Made by a program: the position numbers and the translations under genes
Shown: positions 1-8,540 of the stretch, in pieces
Layout: each line of letters starts with the position of its first letter
Position numbering within the stretch: position 1 is the stretch's first letter
Notes under the pieces: model-generated
The model's database searches: none
What the model was told of the DNA's origin: nothing
The model's input: only the letters and a program-made list of their open reading frames with translations
Source of the DNA: G963677325 sp963677325
Lineage (GTDB): Bacteria; Bacteroidota; Bacteroidia; Bacteroidales; Prolixibacteraceae
Direction of reading: 5' to 3'
Length of the DNA: 64,000 nucleotides
Assembly: GCA_963677325.2 (NCBI GenBank)
Contig: CAXXGM010000009.1
Span: forward strand, 24,224-88,223

Positions 1-716
1 AGCGTGGTATAGATATTTTCTTCTGTAAAACCCAGTTTTTCGAGAACAGGGAAAGTGAATTTGATCATGATTGGAGGGCCGCAAACAATTGCAACGGTAT
101 TTTCACTGGAAGGAGCAGCTTTTTCGAGGACGGAAGGAACGAATCCTATCTGGCCTTTCCAGTCAGGCGTTTCTCCGCCAGGATCCACGGTTGTAATCAG
201 ATTAACATCAGGGCGTTCTTCCCACTCTTTCAATTCGTGCTTGTAGACAAGATCATCGACTGTCTTTGCTCCATAAAGTATGGTAATGTTGCCGAAATTC
301 TCCCTGAGATCAAGGGCATTCCAGATGACGCAGCGCATCGGAGGCAAAGCTATCCCGCCCGCAATAAACAACAGGTTTTTACCTTTCCATTCATCGAGCG
401 GGAAGATATTCCCGTAAGGACCGCGAAAACCTATTTCATTTCCTTCTTCACAGTTAGCCAGAGCGCTGGTAACATTTCCTGCCTGACGGAAAGTACATTC
501 AATGTATCCCTTTCGGGTAGGGGAGGAGGCGATGCAGAAAGTGGATTCACCTTTGCCTAAAATGGAATATTCTCCAAACTGGCCGGCTTTAAAATCGAAA
601 TTATTCCCTTCTTCCTCGTTAACAAATTTCAGGCGGAAGGTTTTTACTCCCGGAGCTTCGCGGGTAATTTTTTCTATTTTAAGAAGATAGGGTAAGTAAA
701 TGTTCTTGTCTGTCAT
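1..716 (-). CDS. flxA: FlxA-like FAD/NAD(P)-binding oxidoreductase (3' end outside window)
   Basis: First 238 codons of a ferredoxin-reductase-fold flavoprotein; the C-terminus lies beyond the left edge. The N-terminal half is a beta-barrel FAD domain (residues 1-105, with FRGPYG at 97-102). A nucleotide-binding half follows, with AGGIALPP near 119-126 and CGPP at 212-215. By family knowledge FlxA oxidises NAD(P)H and passes electrons to the iron-sulfur and HdrA subunits of a cytoplasmic bifurcating complex. Its ATG overlaps the TGA of the upstream gene in an ATGA junction, so the two are translationally coupled. It is the last visible gene of the hdrCBA-flxDCBA operon. The usual C-terminal 2Fe-2S cysteines cannot be seen here. 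An AsrB- or hydrogenase-gamma-like role is the alternative name, but the neighbours favour FlxA. Confidence 0.8.
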   Translation of the reverse strand, partial: MTDKNIYLPYLLKIEKITREAPGVKTFRLKFVNEEEGNNFDFKAGQFGEYSILGKGESTFCIASSPTRKGYIECTFRQAGNVTSALANCEEGNEIGFRGPYGNIFPLDEWKGKNLLFIAGGIALPPMRCVIWNALDLRENFGNITILYGAKTVDDLVYKHELKEWEERPDVNLITTVDPGGETPDWKGQIGFVPSVLEKAAPSSENTVAIVCGPPIMIKFTFPVLEKLGFTEENIYTT

Positions 717-1738
717 TTCTGAATTTCCTGAATTGAAAGTAAATGTTCAAGCATGTTCATATCAACCGGGCAGGCCCTGGAGCATCTACCGCATCCGGTA
801 CAACCGTATACTTCCAAACGGTTAGGCATGTAGGAAAACTTATGCATTAATCTTTGCCTCCATCGCTGTGACTGCACTGATCTTGGATTGTGCCCAGAGG
901 TATGAAGCGTGAAAAGCGATAATCCGCATGAATCCCAGCATCTGACTCTTGATCCCTCCTTGCCATGCACCTCATCCTGGATGTCAAAACAGGCACAGGT
1001 AGGGCATACATAAGCGCAGGCGCCACATCCAAGGCAGCGGAGAGATTGAGTTTTCCAAAGATCGCTCTCGAAGAAATTCTGGAGTTTATCTTTAATCTCC
1101 TCCTGATTGAATTGCTTCGGAAGGTCAGCAAGGTGTTTTTCTTTTTCTGTTCCCGGATCTTCTCCAAATAAAGACGGAGCAAATGAAACAGCTTTTTTAC
1201 CTTTTTCAGTAATGGCTTCAGCTAAATACTGATCCGTATCGCTGATCTTTGTCAAAAGAATATCGGCCCCATTGGTATTCCCGGGATTTCCGCCTACCGA
1301 GGTACAAAAACAGGATTCATCTGCTGTGGAGCAGCTGAAAGCGATTACGGTGGTCTTTTCAAGCCTGGTATTATAGATTTTATCTTTTGAATCCCAGTTA
1401 AAGATCGCTGTCAAAGGAATAAATCCCGCGGCATCACAGGGTCGTACCCCCCATATTACTGATTCGGGAATCTGATCCGGATCAAAGTCTTTTAAAGTGA
1501 TGTTCTCTCTTCCTTTACTGTAATCAAATAACTTTTCAGTGCGTGGAAAGATCACGGATTTTGCCGATTGGGTAGTCTGAATATAATCTTCACAAACCTC
1601 GGATAAATGGTCGACTGCCTCGTAATTGACCTTCCCGTTTTTCCTCTTTGGTGCGTAGATTGTTTTTCCCTGCTGAACTAAAACATCGAAAAACTTATCA
1701 AGTGAGCCCTTCTGAATTATATGTCTTTCTATGGTCAT
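713..1738 (-). CDS. flxB: 4Fe-4S dicluster subunit of the Flx module (AsrA/hydrogenase-beta-like)
   Basis: 341-residue soluble iron-sulfur protein. The N-terminal 220 residues resemble hydrogenase beta / anaerobic sulfite reductase A proteins, with GVRPCDAAG at 97-105 and a CFCTSVGG stretch at 143-150. Two ferredoxin-type motifs follow: CLGCGACAYVCP at 235-246 and CTGCGRCSRACP at 313-324. The pattern suits electron transfer between FlxA and the rest of the complex. It starts 3 bp after the upstream gene's stop and overlaps flxA by 4 bp. The letter B follows the order of the described flxABCD set; B and C are similar in type, so the letter is less certain than the family. Confidence 0.75.
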   Translation of the reverse strand: MTIERHIIQKGSLDKFFDVLVQQGKTIYAPKRKNGKVNYEAVDHLSEVCEDYIQTTQSAKSVIFPRTEKLFDYSKGRENITLKDFDPDQIPESVIWGVRPCDAAGFIPLTAIFNWDSKDKIYNTRLEKTTVIAFSCSTADESCFCTSVGGNPGNTNGADILLTKISDTDQYLAEAITEKGKKAVSFAPSLFGEDPGTEKEKHLADLPKQFNQEEIKDKLQNFFESDLWKTQSLRCLGCGACAYVCPTCACFDIQDEVHGKEGSRVRCWDSCGLSLFTLHTSGHNPRSVQSQRWRQRLMHKFSYMPNRLEVYGCTGCGRCSRACPVDMNMLEHLLSIQEIQK

Positions 1739-1741
1739 GTT

Positions 1742-2542
1742 TTAGCGTATAAAGGTTTCTGAGTCCTCCGGTTTGAAAGTAGACATTGCATTGCCCTTTT
1801 TCAAGGCGATCCTGTATTCACCGAATTGAGTTTTCATGTCTTCCATCATCTTTTTTGTCAGAAGGTTTAATGGAATTGAAATCGGGCAGGCCTGAGCACA
1901 GGCACCGCAATCGACACAACGTCCGGCCATGTGCATGGCTCTCATAAAATGCCATTCGAGATTACCTTTCTGATGCGAGGGCACGGGAATCCATTGAGGT
2001 TGATTCTGCTCTACGGTACATTTTGGGCAGTAGCACATCGGACAGGCAGCCCGGCAAGCATAGCACTTGAAGCAGGGCGACAATGTTTCAATCCAGAACT
2101 TCCAGCGTTCCTCAGGAGTCATTTGAGAAATATCGTCGAGTAATTTTTTATCCCTTTCCTCGAGCTGAAGCTCAAATTGGTTGATGTAATTTTCAACTTC
2201 TTCAAGGTTGCTGAAATCCTTAAGTACTCCATCCGGAGTAATGCCCAGAATGACAGCGCTTTCATCTGTCAGCTGGTTTTCGCTTGCCAGCTGAACAATG
2301 GTTCTTAAAACAGGTAAAGTGGCTGTAATGGCCGGTTTGCCTAAAGCTTTAACTTCTGGTTTACCCAGGTAAACAGCAAGATTCTGAATGCACCGGCTGT
2401 CAAAAATCAGTTTATTGGTATCCTCGGGATTGGTGATAAATACCGGCCTGACTTTATTCCCTTTGCCCTGCTCATATCCGATGATAAGTTTTGCTTCCCC
2501 TGATTGAAGAAGTTCATGGGCCCTGTTTCTTAATTCATCCAT
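1742..2542 (-). CDS. flxC: 4Fe-4S dicluster subunit of the Flx module
   Basis: 266-residue iron-sulfur protein. An N-terminal domain of about 150 residues lacks cysteine clusters. It is followed by CFKCYACRAACPMCYCPKC (from residue 157), a cysteine-dense motif seen in F420-hydrogenase-beta and formate-dehydrogenase-associated proteins, and by a second motif CVDCGACAQACP at 209-220. It probably bridges FlxD/HdrA and FlxA. The start overlaps flxD by 8 bp, which indicates tight operon packing. No signal peptide or membrane segment is visible, so it should be cytoplasmic. Confidence 0.72.
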   Translation of the reverse strand: MDELRNRAHELLQSGEAKLIIGYEQGKGNKVRPVFITNPEDTNKLIFDSRCIQNLAVYLGKPEVKALGKPAITATLPVLRTIVQLASENQLTDESAVILGITPDGVLKDFSNLEEVENYINQFELQLEERDKKLLDDISQMTPEERWKFWIETLSPCFKCYACRAACPMCYCPKCTVEQNQPQWIPVPSHQKGNLEWHFMRAMHMAGRCVDCGACAQACPISIPLNLLTKKMMEDMKTQFGEYRIALKKGNAMSTFKPEDSETFIR

Positions 2543-2984
2543 GGTTTTCTTCTTTCTTTAGGTAGGTAGCTATTTTTTGATATCCTTCATATGGACCCAA
2601 TTCCCGGATGGTGGCAACGGTTGAGTTTACAAGATCAGCCCATTTGGCACCTTCTGCGGCAGATACCCAGGAGAAGGTGATTCTCCGGATATCGATCCCC
2701 ATGAAGTCACATAAGTTCCGGAAAACAATCCAGCGCCTTCTGGCATGGAAGTTCCCTGACGTGTAGTGGCAATCGTTCGGATGACATCCTGAAACGATAA
2801 TTCCATCCGCTCCCTCTCCGAATGCTTTCATCAGGAGCATATAGTCAATTCGCCCTGTACATGGAAATCTTATGATTCGCACATTCGAGGCATATTTTAT
2901 ACGACTCGTGCCCGTGAGATCTGCCCCGGCGTATGTACACCAGTTACAGACAAAGGCTACTATTTTAGGTTCAAATTCTGACAT
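2535..2984 (-). CDS. flxD: MvhD/FlpD family iron-sulfur subunit (FlxD)
   Basis: 149-residue protein of the MvhD family, which carries electrons into HdrA. The sequence shows FVCNWCTYAGADL near residues 11-23, PCTGRID at 41-47 and SGCHPNDCHY at 65-74, the conserved cysteine set of MvhD/FlpD. Family knowledge: MvhD binds a 2Fe-2S cluster and docks to HdrA. It lies directly after hdrA (107-bp gap filled with short AT-rich repeats) and overlaps flxC. Length is normal for the family. Confidence 0.88.
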   Translation of the reverse strand: MSEFEPKIVAFVCNWCTYAGADLTGTSRIKYASNVRIIRFPCTGRIDYMLLMKAFGEGADGIIVSGCHPNDCHYTSGNFHARRRWIVFRNLCDFMGIDIRRITFSWVSAAEGAKWADLVNSTVATIRELGPYEGYQKIATYLKKEENHG

Positions 2985-2997
2985 GAATTATTAAGAA

Positions 2998-3036
2998 ATT
3001 ACGAATTGCGAATTACGAATTACGAATTGCGAATTA
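2998..3036. repeat. Short tandem-like GAATTACG/GAATTGCG repeats between hdrA and flxD
   Basis: The 107-bp gap between hdrA and flxD contains four to five near copies of an 8-bp unit, GAATTACG or GAATTGCG. Related strings (AATTCGTAATTCG) recur before hisF (38171-38198) and before maf (56821-56848), so this is a small dispersed intergenic family. No promoter or terminator is evident. Confidence 0.6.
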
Positions 3037-3091
3037 AAGAATCATTTTCAAATTTCAAATTGATCAATTTTTAATTCTTAATTTTTAATTC

Positions 3092-5089
3092 TTAATTAAA
3101 TAAGGCCATCACCTCTGAATACATCTGCTCGTTACTGAAGCCCTGGATATCGATTGATTTCGACCGGCAGAAGGCGACGCAGGTACCGCATCCCTGGCAA
3201 AGTCCGGGATTTACTTTAGCAACTGTTTTTATCAGTTTGCCGCTGCGGTCTTTTATCTCTTCCCGCTCTATGGCCTGGTAAGGGCAAGCTGTCTGACAAA
3301 GGAAACATCCCACACAGGTTGAAAATAACGGGGGAGCCTGACGGTTAACAAAAGCAATCAGTGGTTCCCTGGTCATTTCGTCTTTGGAGAACAGGGCGGC
3401 TACTTTAGCGGCAGCTCCTGAAGCCATTCCAACTGTTTCCGGGATATCTTTGGGAGACTGGCAAGCTCCGGTAAGGAATATCCCTGCGGTATTGGTTTCG
3501 ACGGGTTTTAATTTTGGATGTGCTTCCGCGAAGAATTTGTAAGGATCGTAGGAAACGTGAAGCTTCTGAGCCAGATCTTCAGCTCCTTCGTTTGATACTC
3601 CGGCAGTGGCCAGAACCACCATATCCGCTTCAATCTCCACTGGCCTGCCTCCTAAAAGAGTATCGGCTCCTTTGACAATGTACTTCCCGTTTTTCTCGTA
3701 AATGCGGGAGACACGTCCGCGAATATAATTGACGCTATCCTCCTCAATGGCCCGGCGAACGAATTCATCGTAGTTCTTTCCTGCAGCCCGGATGTCCATA
3801 TAGAATACATAGGATTTGCCTCCATGAACCTTATGCTGATACAGCATGGCGTGTTTGGCCGTATACATGCAGCAGATTTTGGAGCAGTAGGGTATGCCTT
3901 TGGCTGGATCCCTTGATCCGGCACAGGCGACAAAGACTATCTTTTCAGGAATCTTTCCATCGGACGGCCTTCTTATTTCTCCTAATGTAGGACCTGAGGC
4001 AGAGGCCAGTCTTTCAAACTGAAGACCTGTGATTACATCAGGATACTTACCGTAGCCGTATTCAGGAAAGAAATCAGGCTTCTTTACAGCAAAACCGGTA
4101 GCTAAAACGATGGCGCCGACTTCGACTTCCAGAATTTCGTCCGGCTGATCATATTGTATGGCCTTTGTGGGGCAGAATTTTTCGCAAATTTTACATTTTC
4201 CCTTCAGATAATAAGTACAGTTGTTTTTATCGATTACGGGCTTATTTGGGACAGCCTGTGGAAATGGAACATAGATGGCCGAACGTAATCCTAATCCTTC
4301 GTTAAATTCGCTTGGAATCTTCTTATTCGGACATTTGGTGGTGCACAATCCGCATCCGGTACAGAGCTTTTCGTCTACGCTTTTGGCTTTCTTCCGGATT
4401 TTAGCTTTAAAGTTTCCAATGAAACCGGATACTGATTCCAGTTCAGCGTAAGTGTACAATGTGATATTGGGGTGCTGGGCCACTTCAACCATCCGGGGAG
4501 TAAGAATGCATTGCGAGCAGTCCAGTGTAGGAAAAGTCTCCGATAACTGTGACATATGGCCACCAATAGACGGCTCTTTTTCAATAAGTATTACCTTATG
4601 CCCTGTATTGGCAATATCAAGACTTGACTGAATTCCTGCGATTCCGCCTCCTATGACCAGTGCAGTTTTGGTCACCGGCACTTTTATATCTTGCAGTGGA
4701 TGATTGAGTTTTACTTTCTCAATCAACATCCGGATCAGGTCGATTGCTTTTGTCGTAGTGGCCTCACTTTTTTCATGAACCCATGAACAATGTTCCCGAA
4801 GATTGGCCATTTCACACAAAAAAGGATTCAGCCCTGCTTCACTGCAGGCTTTCCGGAAAGTTGGTTCATGCATCCGTGGTGAACAGGAACCTACAACTAC
4901 ACCGGTCAGCCCCTTTTCTTTTATCGCTTGTTTGATTATACTTTGCCCCGGATCGGAGCACATGTATTTATAGTCGACACTATGAACAACACCTTCAATC
5001 TCTGAAGCAGCATTTGCAACTCTGGCAACATCCACTGTGGCGCTGATGTTTTCGCCGCAATGGCATATAAATACTCCTATTCTTGACAT
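3092..5089 (-). CDS. hdrA: HdrA-like flavin/iron-sulfur subunit (heterodisulfide reductase A)
   Basis: 665 residues, the usual length of bacterial HdrA. An N-terminal domain carries the conserved CSPRMHEPTFRKAC motif (69-82). The FAD-binding fold begins at VIGGGIAGIQ (145-154). Ferredoxin motifs follow at CTGCGLCTTKCP (243-254), a variant CTYYLKGKCKICEKFCP (291-307), CVGCFLCQTACP (from 592) and CQGCGTCVAFC (from 631). HdrA is the flavin subunit where electrons are bifurcated. There is no selenocysteine codon and no hydrogenase gene next to it, so the electron donor is probably NADH through FlxA. Two 26-bp palindromes lie just upstream in the hdrB-hdrA junction. Confidence 0.93.
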   Translation of the reverse strand: MSRIGVFICHCGENISATVDVARVANAASEIEGVVHSVDYKYMCSDPGQSIIKQAIKEKGLTGVVVGSCSPRMHEPTFRKACSEAGLNPFLCEMANLREHCSWVHEKSEATTTKAIDLIRMLIEKVKLNHPLQDIKVPVTKTALVIGGGIAGIQSSLDIANTGHKVILIEKEPSIGGHMSQLSETFPTLDCSQCILTPRMVEVAQHPNITLYTYAELESVSGFIGNFKAKIRKKAKSVDEKLCTGCGLCTTKCPNKKIPSEFNEGLGLRSAIYVPFPQAVPNKPVIDKNNCTYYLKGKCKICEKFCPTKAIQYDQPDEILEVEVGAIVLATGFAVKKPDFFPEYGYGKYPDVITGLQFERLASASGPTLGEIRRPSDGKIPEKIVFVACAGSRDPAKGIPYCSKICCMYTAKHAMLYQHKVHGGKSYVFYMDIRAAGKNYDEFVRRAIEEDSVNYIRGRVSRIYEKNGKYIVKGADTLLGGRPVEIEADMVVLATAGVSNEGAEDLAQKLHVSYDPYKFFAEAHPKLKPVETNTAGIFLTGACQSPKDIPETVGMASGAAAKVAALFSKDEMTREPLIAFVNRQAPPLFSTCVGCFLCQTACPYQAIEREEIKDRSGKLIKTVAKVNPGLCQGCGTCVAFCRSKSIDIQGFSNEQMYSEVMALFN

Positions 5090-5100
5090 ATTAATTTGCT

Positions 5101-5171
5101 TCGTAGAGACGCGATTAATCGCGTCTCTATTAATTAATTGGTAGAGACGCGATTAATCGCGTCTCTACGAA
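5101..5171. repeat. Tandem pair of 26-bp perfect palindromes at the hdrB-hdrA junction
   Basis: Two copies of the same palindrome (GTAGAGACGCGA followed by its reverse complement, with a TTAA centre) lie at about 5103-5129 and 5141-5168, separated by an AT-rich 11-bp spacer. Each could fold into a long hairpin in the hdr mRNA. The second copy lies inside the hdrB reading frame and encodes residues VETRLIASL near its C-terminus; the first lies between hdrB's stop and hdrA's start. This looks like a REP/MITE-type dispersed repeat rather than a terminator, since no U-run follows. Confidence 0.8.
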
Positions 5172-5993
5172 ATGACGTTCCAGTCCGAGGGATTTACGAT
5201 CTATTCCAAGGGCCAACCCCAGTACCTGTGTAATATAAAGTACCGGTATACTGATCTCCATTCCAAGATAATGATTGATTGCAGGGCGCCTCATATCCAG
5301 ATTGGAATGGCACATCGGACAGGCAACCACGATGGCTTCGGCATTTCTATCTTTGGCATCGCGAATTATTTCTCCCGAAAGTCTGCCTACTGTACTGGTC
5401 CTTGAAATGGATAAACCTCCACCGCAGCATTCTGTCTTAAAGGCCCAATCGATCGGTTCAGCGCCAAGTTTTTTTACCAGCCTATCCATTGATTGCGGAT
5501 CTTCTTCACGATCGAACTTCAGAATATTGTAAGGACGTACAAGTAAACATCCGTAATAACAAGCTACTTTATGGAGATAAGGGGCTGTAATTCTCTCATC
5601 GAGATCGGGTGTGATGTATTTATCCAGCATCTGGATGACATTCAGAAGCTGGATATTTCCGGAATATTCCATTCCAATGATTTGGATCACTTTCCCCTTT
5701 AATTCAGGATCACTGTTGAGTTCGTGCTGCGCAGTGGCTAGTCTGCTGTAGCATGCTGCACAAGGAACAAGGATTTCCTTCATTCCTTCTTTCTCAGCAA
5801 GTGCAAGTATCCGGGCCGGAAGAGCCAGTGACAATTCCCTGTTAAAATTGTGTGCAGCAGTGGCTCCACAACAATTCCAGTCAGGAATTTCCTGTAATTG
5901 TATTTCAAATTTCCTGGCGATTGCAATAACGGATTCCGTGTATTCACGGGATGACCCTTTTAACGAACAACCAGGATAAAATCCTAAGATCAT
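5130..5993 (-). CDS. hdrB: HdrB-like CCG-domain subunit (heterodisulfide reductase B)
   Basis: 287 residues with two complete CCG motifs: Cys9, Cys41-Cys42, Cys78/Cys81, and Cys149, Cys189-Cys190, Cys225/Cys228. These cysteines hold the two non-cubane 4Fe-4S clusters where disulfide substrates are reduced in HdrB. It begins 13 bp after hdrC's stop and is followed by hdrA. The last dozen or so residues come from a 26-bp palindromic repeat that has been read through, so the natural C-terminus was probably shorter or different. The physiological disulfide in a bacterium without coenzyme M/B is unknown. Confidence 0.9.
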   Translation of the reverse strand: MILGFYPGCSLKGSSREYTESVIAIARKFEIQLQEIPDWNCCGATAAHNFNRELSLALPARILALAEKEGMKEILVPCAACYSRLATAQHELNSDPELKGKVIQIIGMEYSGNIQLLNVIQMLDKYITPDLDERITAPYLHKVACYYGCLLVRPYNILKFDREEDPQSMDRLVKKLGAEPIDWAFKTECCGGGLSISRTSTVGRLSGEIIRDAKDRNAEAIVVACPMCHSNLDMRRPAINHYLGMEISIPVLYITQVLGLALGIDRKSLGLERHFVETRLIASLPIN

Positions 5994-6006
5994 AGTTTAT
6001 TTGCTG

Positions 6007-6570
6007 TTATTCTTTTTGGATGTTTTTAGAAAAAATAGAGGACATTCCTTTTCCATCTTTGATTCTTTCAGGAAACAGGTGAAGTTTGCCTTTGGCTAAC
6101 ATGGTCGGGGCGAGGGTTACATCCTGTAAAAGATCAAATACCCGGGACTTGTAATCCATAATAAGGCCTATTTCATTTAACCTGCCTGTCTTTTCTATGG
6201 ATTTAAGAAATGACTTATGAAAAGCAATAATCTTTTTAGCCTTTGGGTTGGTGATCTTCCTCTCTAATGATTTTTCACGGAGGAAATCCATGACTCTGGG
6301 TATTTCAATGCTCATCGGACAGCGCGAATAGCACATCTCACAGCTTAGACAGAGCCAAATAGTTAAAGATTTTAATGCTTTTTCCTCAAGTTCAGGATCA
6401 CCGGTCTGAATCATCCTAAGGATATAATTTGGTGCATAATCCATTTCTGATGAAAGAGGACAACCGGCAGAGCATTTTCCACACTGATAGCATTTTTGTA
6501 CGTCCACAGCAGTTTGCTGTTTCAATACAGAATTTAATCGTTGCGGATTATCTGTATGATGTATTTCCAT
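6007..6570 (-). CDS. hdrC: HdrC-like 4Fe-4S subunit (heterodisulfide reductase C)
   Basis: 187-residue protein with two classical 4Fe-4S motifs, CYQCGKCSAGCP (27-38) and CLSCEMCYSRCP (74-85), followed by a helical tail. This is the HdrC pattern; it relays electrons from HdrA to the HdrB active site. It is the first gene of the operon. A TATCTTTG box lies about 70 bp upstream on the same strand, and the preceding gene belongs to a separate unit ended by a strong terminator. Confidence 0.88.
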   Translation of the reverse strand: MEIHHTDNPQRLNSVLKQQTAVDVQKCYQCGKCSAGCPLSSEMDYAPNYILRMIQTGDPELEEKALKSLTIWLCLSCEMCYSRCPMSIEIPRVMDFLREKSLERKITNPKAKKIIAFHKSFLKSIEKTGRLNEIGLIMDYKSRVFDLLQDVTLAPTMLAKGKLHLFPERIKDGKGMSSIFSKNIQKE

Positions 6571-6637
6571 TATTTAAATCTGTTCAATAACCGGGAATTT
6601 TTATTAATTCAGGAACTTCCCAGTTTAAGAATTTTTG

Positions 6638-6645
6638 CAAAGATA
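6638..6645 (-). promoter_or_regulatory. Candidate -7 box of the hdr-flx operon
   Basis: On the minus strand this reads TATCTTTG followed by CA, an exact match to the Bacteroidota -7 consensus TAnnTTTG, about 68 bp before the hdrC ATG. No good TTTG -33 box is present at the expected distance, so support is partial. Confidence 0.35.
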
Positions 6646-6680
6646 ATTTTTAATTTTTTATATAAATGTTCTGATATCCT

Positions 6681-6717
6681 AAAATTAAAAAGCCTGATCC
6701 AAAAATTTGAATCAGGC
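6681..6717 (-). terminator. Intrinsic terminator downstream of the TPR gene
   Basis: On the minus strand, GCCTGAT and ATCAGGC form a 7-bp stem around a 12-nt loop, followed by TTTTTAATTTT. It lies 27 bp after the TPR gene's stop and separates the tonB cluster from the hdr operon promoter. Confidence 0.8.
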
Positions 6718-6743
6718 CTTTGTTTCTCTATTTATAAATTTTA

Positions 6744-8504
6744 CTATTTAGGTTTGGCTGAAGACTTTCCAGGTCTTTTGGCTGCTTGCTCCAGCTGCTC
6801 AATTACCTTTTTAGCCTGTGGGTCTTGAGGATCAATAGCCAGTATCTTCATCCAGTAGTCCTTTGAAGTATTCAGCAATTGATCTTTCTGAGCCTTATCG
6901 GAACCATCCACCTTCTCCGATTTAAAGAAATAATAAGCGCCCAGATATTTGTAAGCTTCAATAATGTATCCCTTGTACTTGGCAGGATCTTTTTCCATGA
7001 TTGCCAGGGCACTTTCATAAGAATTCTTTGCCTCGTCTTTTAAATAATCGGGATCTAAAAAATTGTCCGTTCTTCCTTTATAGATATAACCTAAAATATA
7101 ATCCGGACTAAGTTGGGTAACTTTAGCGAATGCAGTATCTGCTATCTGATACCAGTAGCGCATCGAATCACGAACAACGGTACTGTCTTTGTAATCAGTC
7201 AATCCTTTCTTTTTTGCTTCAAGAAGAGAATCATTTTTCGGTTTGTATACGTAGTAACCTTCCGCAAAAGCCTCTTTTCCTATTGCAAAATTGGTACCCG
7301 CTTTATCGTATCCATGTTCCATCATCTTGAAATAATACTGGATAGCTTCCGGGTGCATTTTATTCTTTGAAGCAAGATTGGCAAGATTTTCATAAACGTC
7401 AGCTTTGGTGGAGTCCATAGCCATGGCTTTCTTGTAATTATCCATTGCCTGAACATCCATTTTATTTGCTTCCAGTAAACGCCCATAGTATAGGTAGTCA
7501 GAAGAAATTATTTTTTTCGGATCCTGTACCTGGAAAAATTTATTCATATAGTCCAGACCATTTTTGTAATCTTCTGTCTCGTATGCAATGTATCCTCTGA
7601 TTCTCAACAGCACTCCCTGATTGGTCTCTTGATTGTTTTTGATCACATCTTCAAGCATTTTTGCCGATTCATTGTATTTTTTATTGAAGAAAAGAATAAT
7701 TGCATACCGTTCTTTGTCATTAACATTTACATCCGCCTTACTAAGATAAATGTCATAATTCTTCTCGGCCTCAGCATATCTTCCAAGGGAATAATAAAGA
7801 TCTCCAAGATCTCTATAGACAAGTATCTGATCAGGCTCCATCTGAATACATTTGTTGTAAGCATCCAGTGATTGGCGGTTAAAACGTGCTGTAGCATATA
7901 TTTCACCAAGTTTGCGGAGAGCGATCACGTTATTAGGCTCAAAGAAGATTGCTCTTTCATAGGCATTGGCCGCTTTCCCGTAGTTTTTATTGGCAGCTTC
8001 CCAATCTCCTCTGACCATGTGAAAGCAAGGAAATTTAGAGTTTAGATCTATTCCCATATTTAGATATGCATTGCCTGTCAGGGTGTCTTTTTTGGGAAGA
8101 TCAAAACAGGATTCAGCTATTTTGCAATATACTTCAGGATTCTTTCTGTCCTGTTTTCTTGCCTTATCAAAATAATCCAGTTCAGCCTCCCGGTTACCTT
8201 CCAGTAGAGCTATTTTTCCAAGATTGATGAGGACAAATGCATGCTTGGGATTGATGGCAAATGCTTTCTGGTACATTATTTTTGCACTATCCTGTTTGTT
8301 TAATCCAAGATAGGCATCCCCGAGCAAGTTGCATACATTCACGTCGGCCGGATTGGATTGAAATTGTTTAAGCAAAATGCCCCGGGCTTTTTGATACTGC
8401 ATTTCACCAAGGTACCATTCCCCGGTGTTTTTTTGACCTTGCGCCATCCCTTCAGATACCGAAAGAGCAATAAAAAATAATATTAAAATCTTGTTCTTCA
8501 TCAT
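6744..8504 (-). CDS. Exported tetratricopeptide-repeat protein
   Basis: 586 residues beginning with a signal peptide (MMKNKILILFFIALSVSEG, ending near MAQ). About a dozen TPR-like helical pairs follow, for example YQKAFAINPKHAFVLINLGK and AIFFEPNNVIALRKLGE. It is probably periplasmic. It is the last gene of the exbB-exbD-exbD-tonB-pstS-like cluster, a gene order frequently seen in Bacteroidota, and a terminator follows. A scaffold role for the TonB machinery or a link to the PstS-like lipoprotein is inference from position only. The tail is lysine-rich (KRPGKSSAKPK). Confidence 0.8.
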   Translation of the reverse strand: MMKNKILILFFIALSVSEGMAQGQKNTGEWYLGEMQYQKARGILLKQFQSNPADVNVCNLLGDAYLGLNKQDSAKIMYQKAFAINPKHAFVLINLGKIALLEGNREAELDYFDKARKQDRKNPEVYCKIAESCFDLPKKDTLTGNAYLNMGIDLNSKFPCFHMVRGDWEAANKNYGKAANAYERAIFFEPNNVIALRKLGEIYATARFNRQSLDAYNKCIQMEPDQILVYRDLGDLYYSLGRYAEAEKNYDIYLSKADVNVNDKERYAIILFFNKKYNESAKMLEDVIKNNQETNQGVLLRIRGYIAYETEDYKNGLDYMNKFFQVQDPKKIISSDYLYYGRLLEANKMDVQAMDNYKKAMAMDSTKADVYENLANLASKNKMHPEAIQYYFKMMEHGYDKAGTNFAIGKEAFAEGYYVYKPKNDSLLEAKKKGLTDYKDSTVVRDSMRYWYQIADTAFAKVTQLSPDYILGYIYKGRTDNFLDPDYLKDEAKNSYESALAIMEKDPAKYKGYIIEAYKYLGAYYFFKSEKVDGSDKAQKDQLLNTSKDYWMKILAIDPQDPQAKKVIEQLEQAAKRPGKSSAKPK

Positions 8505-8540
8505 CTTTTAAATATCACTAAGTTTATATACTTCCTTATA

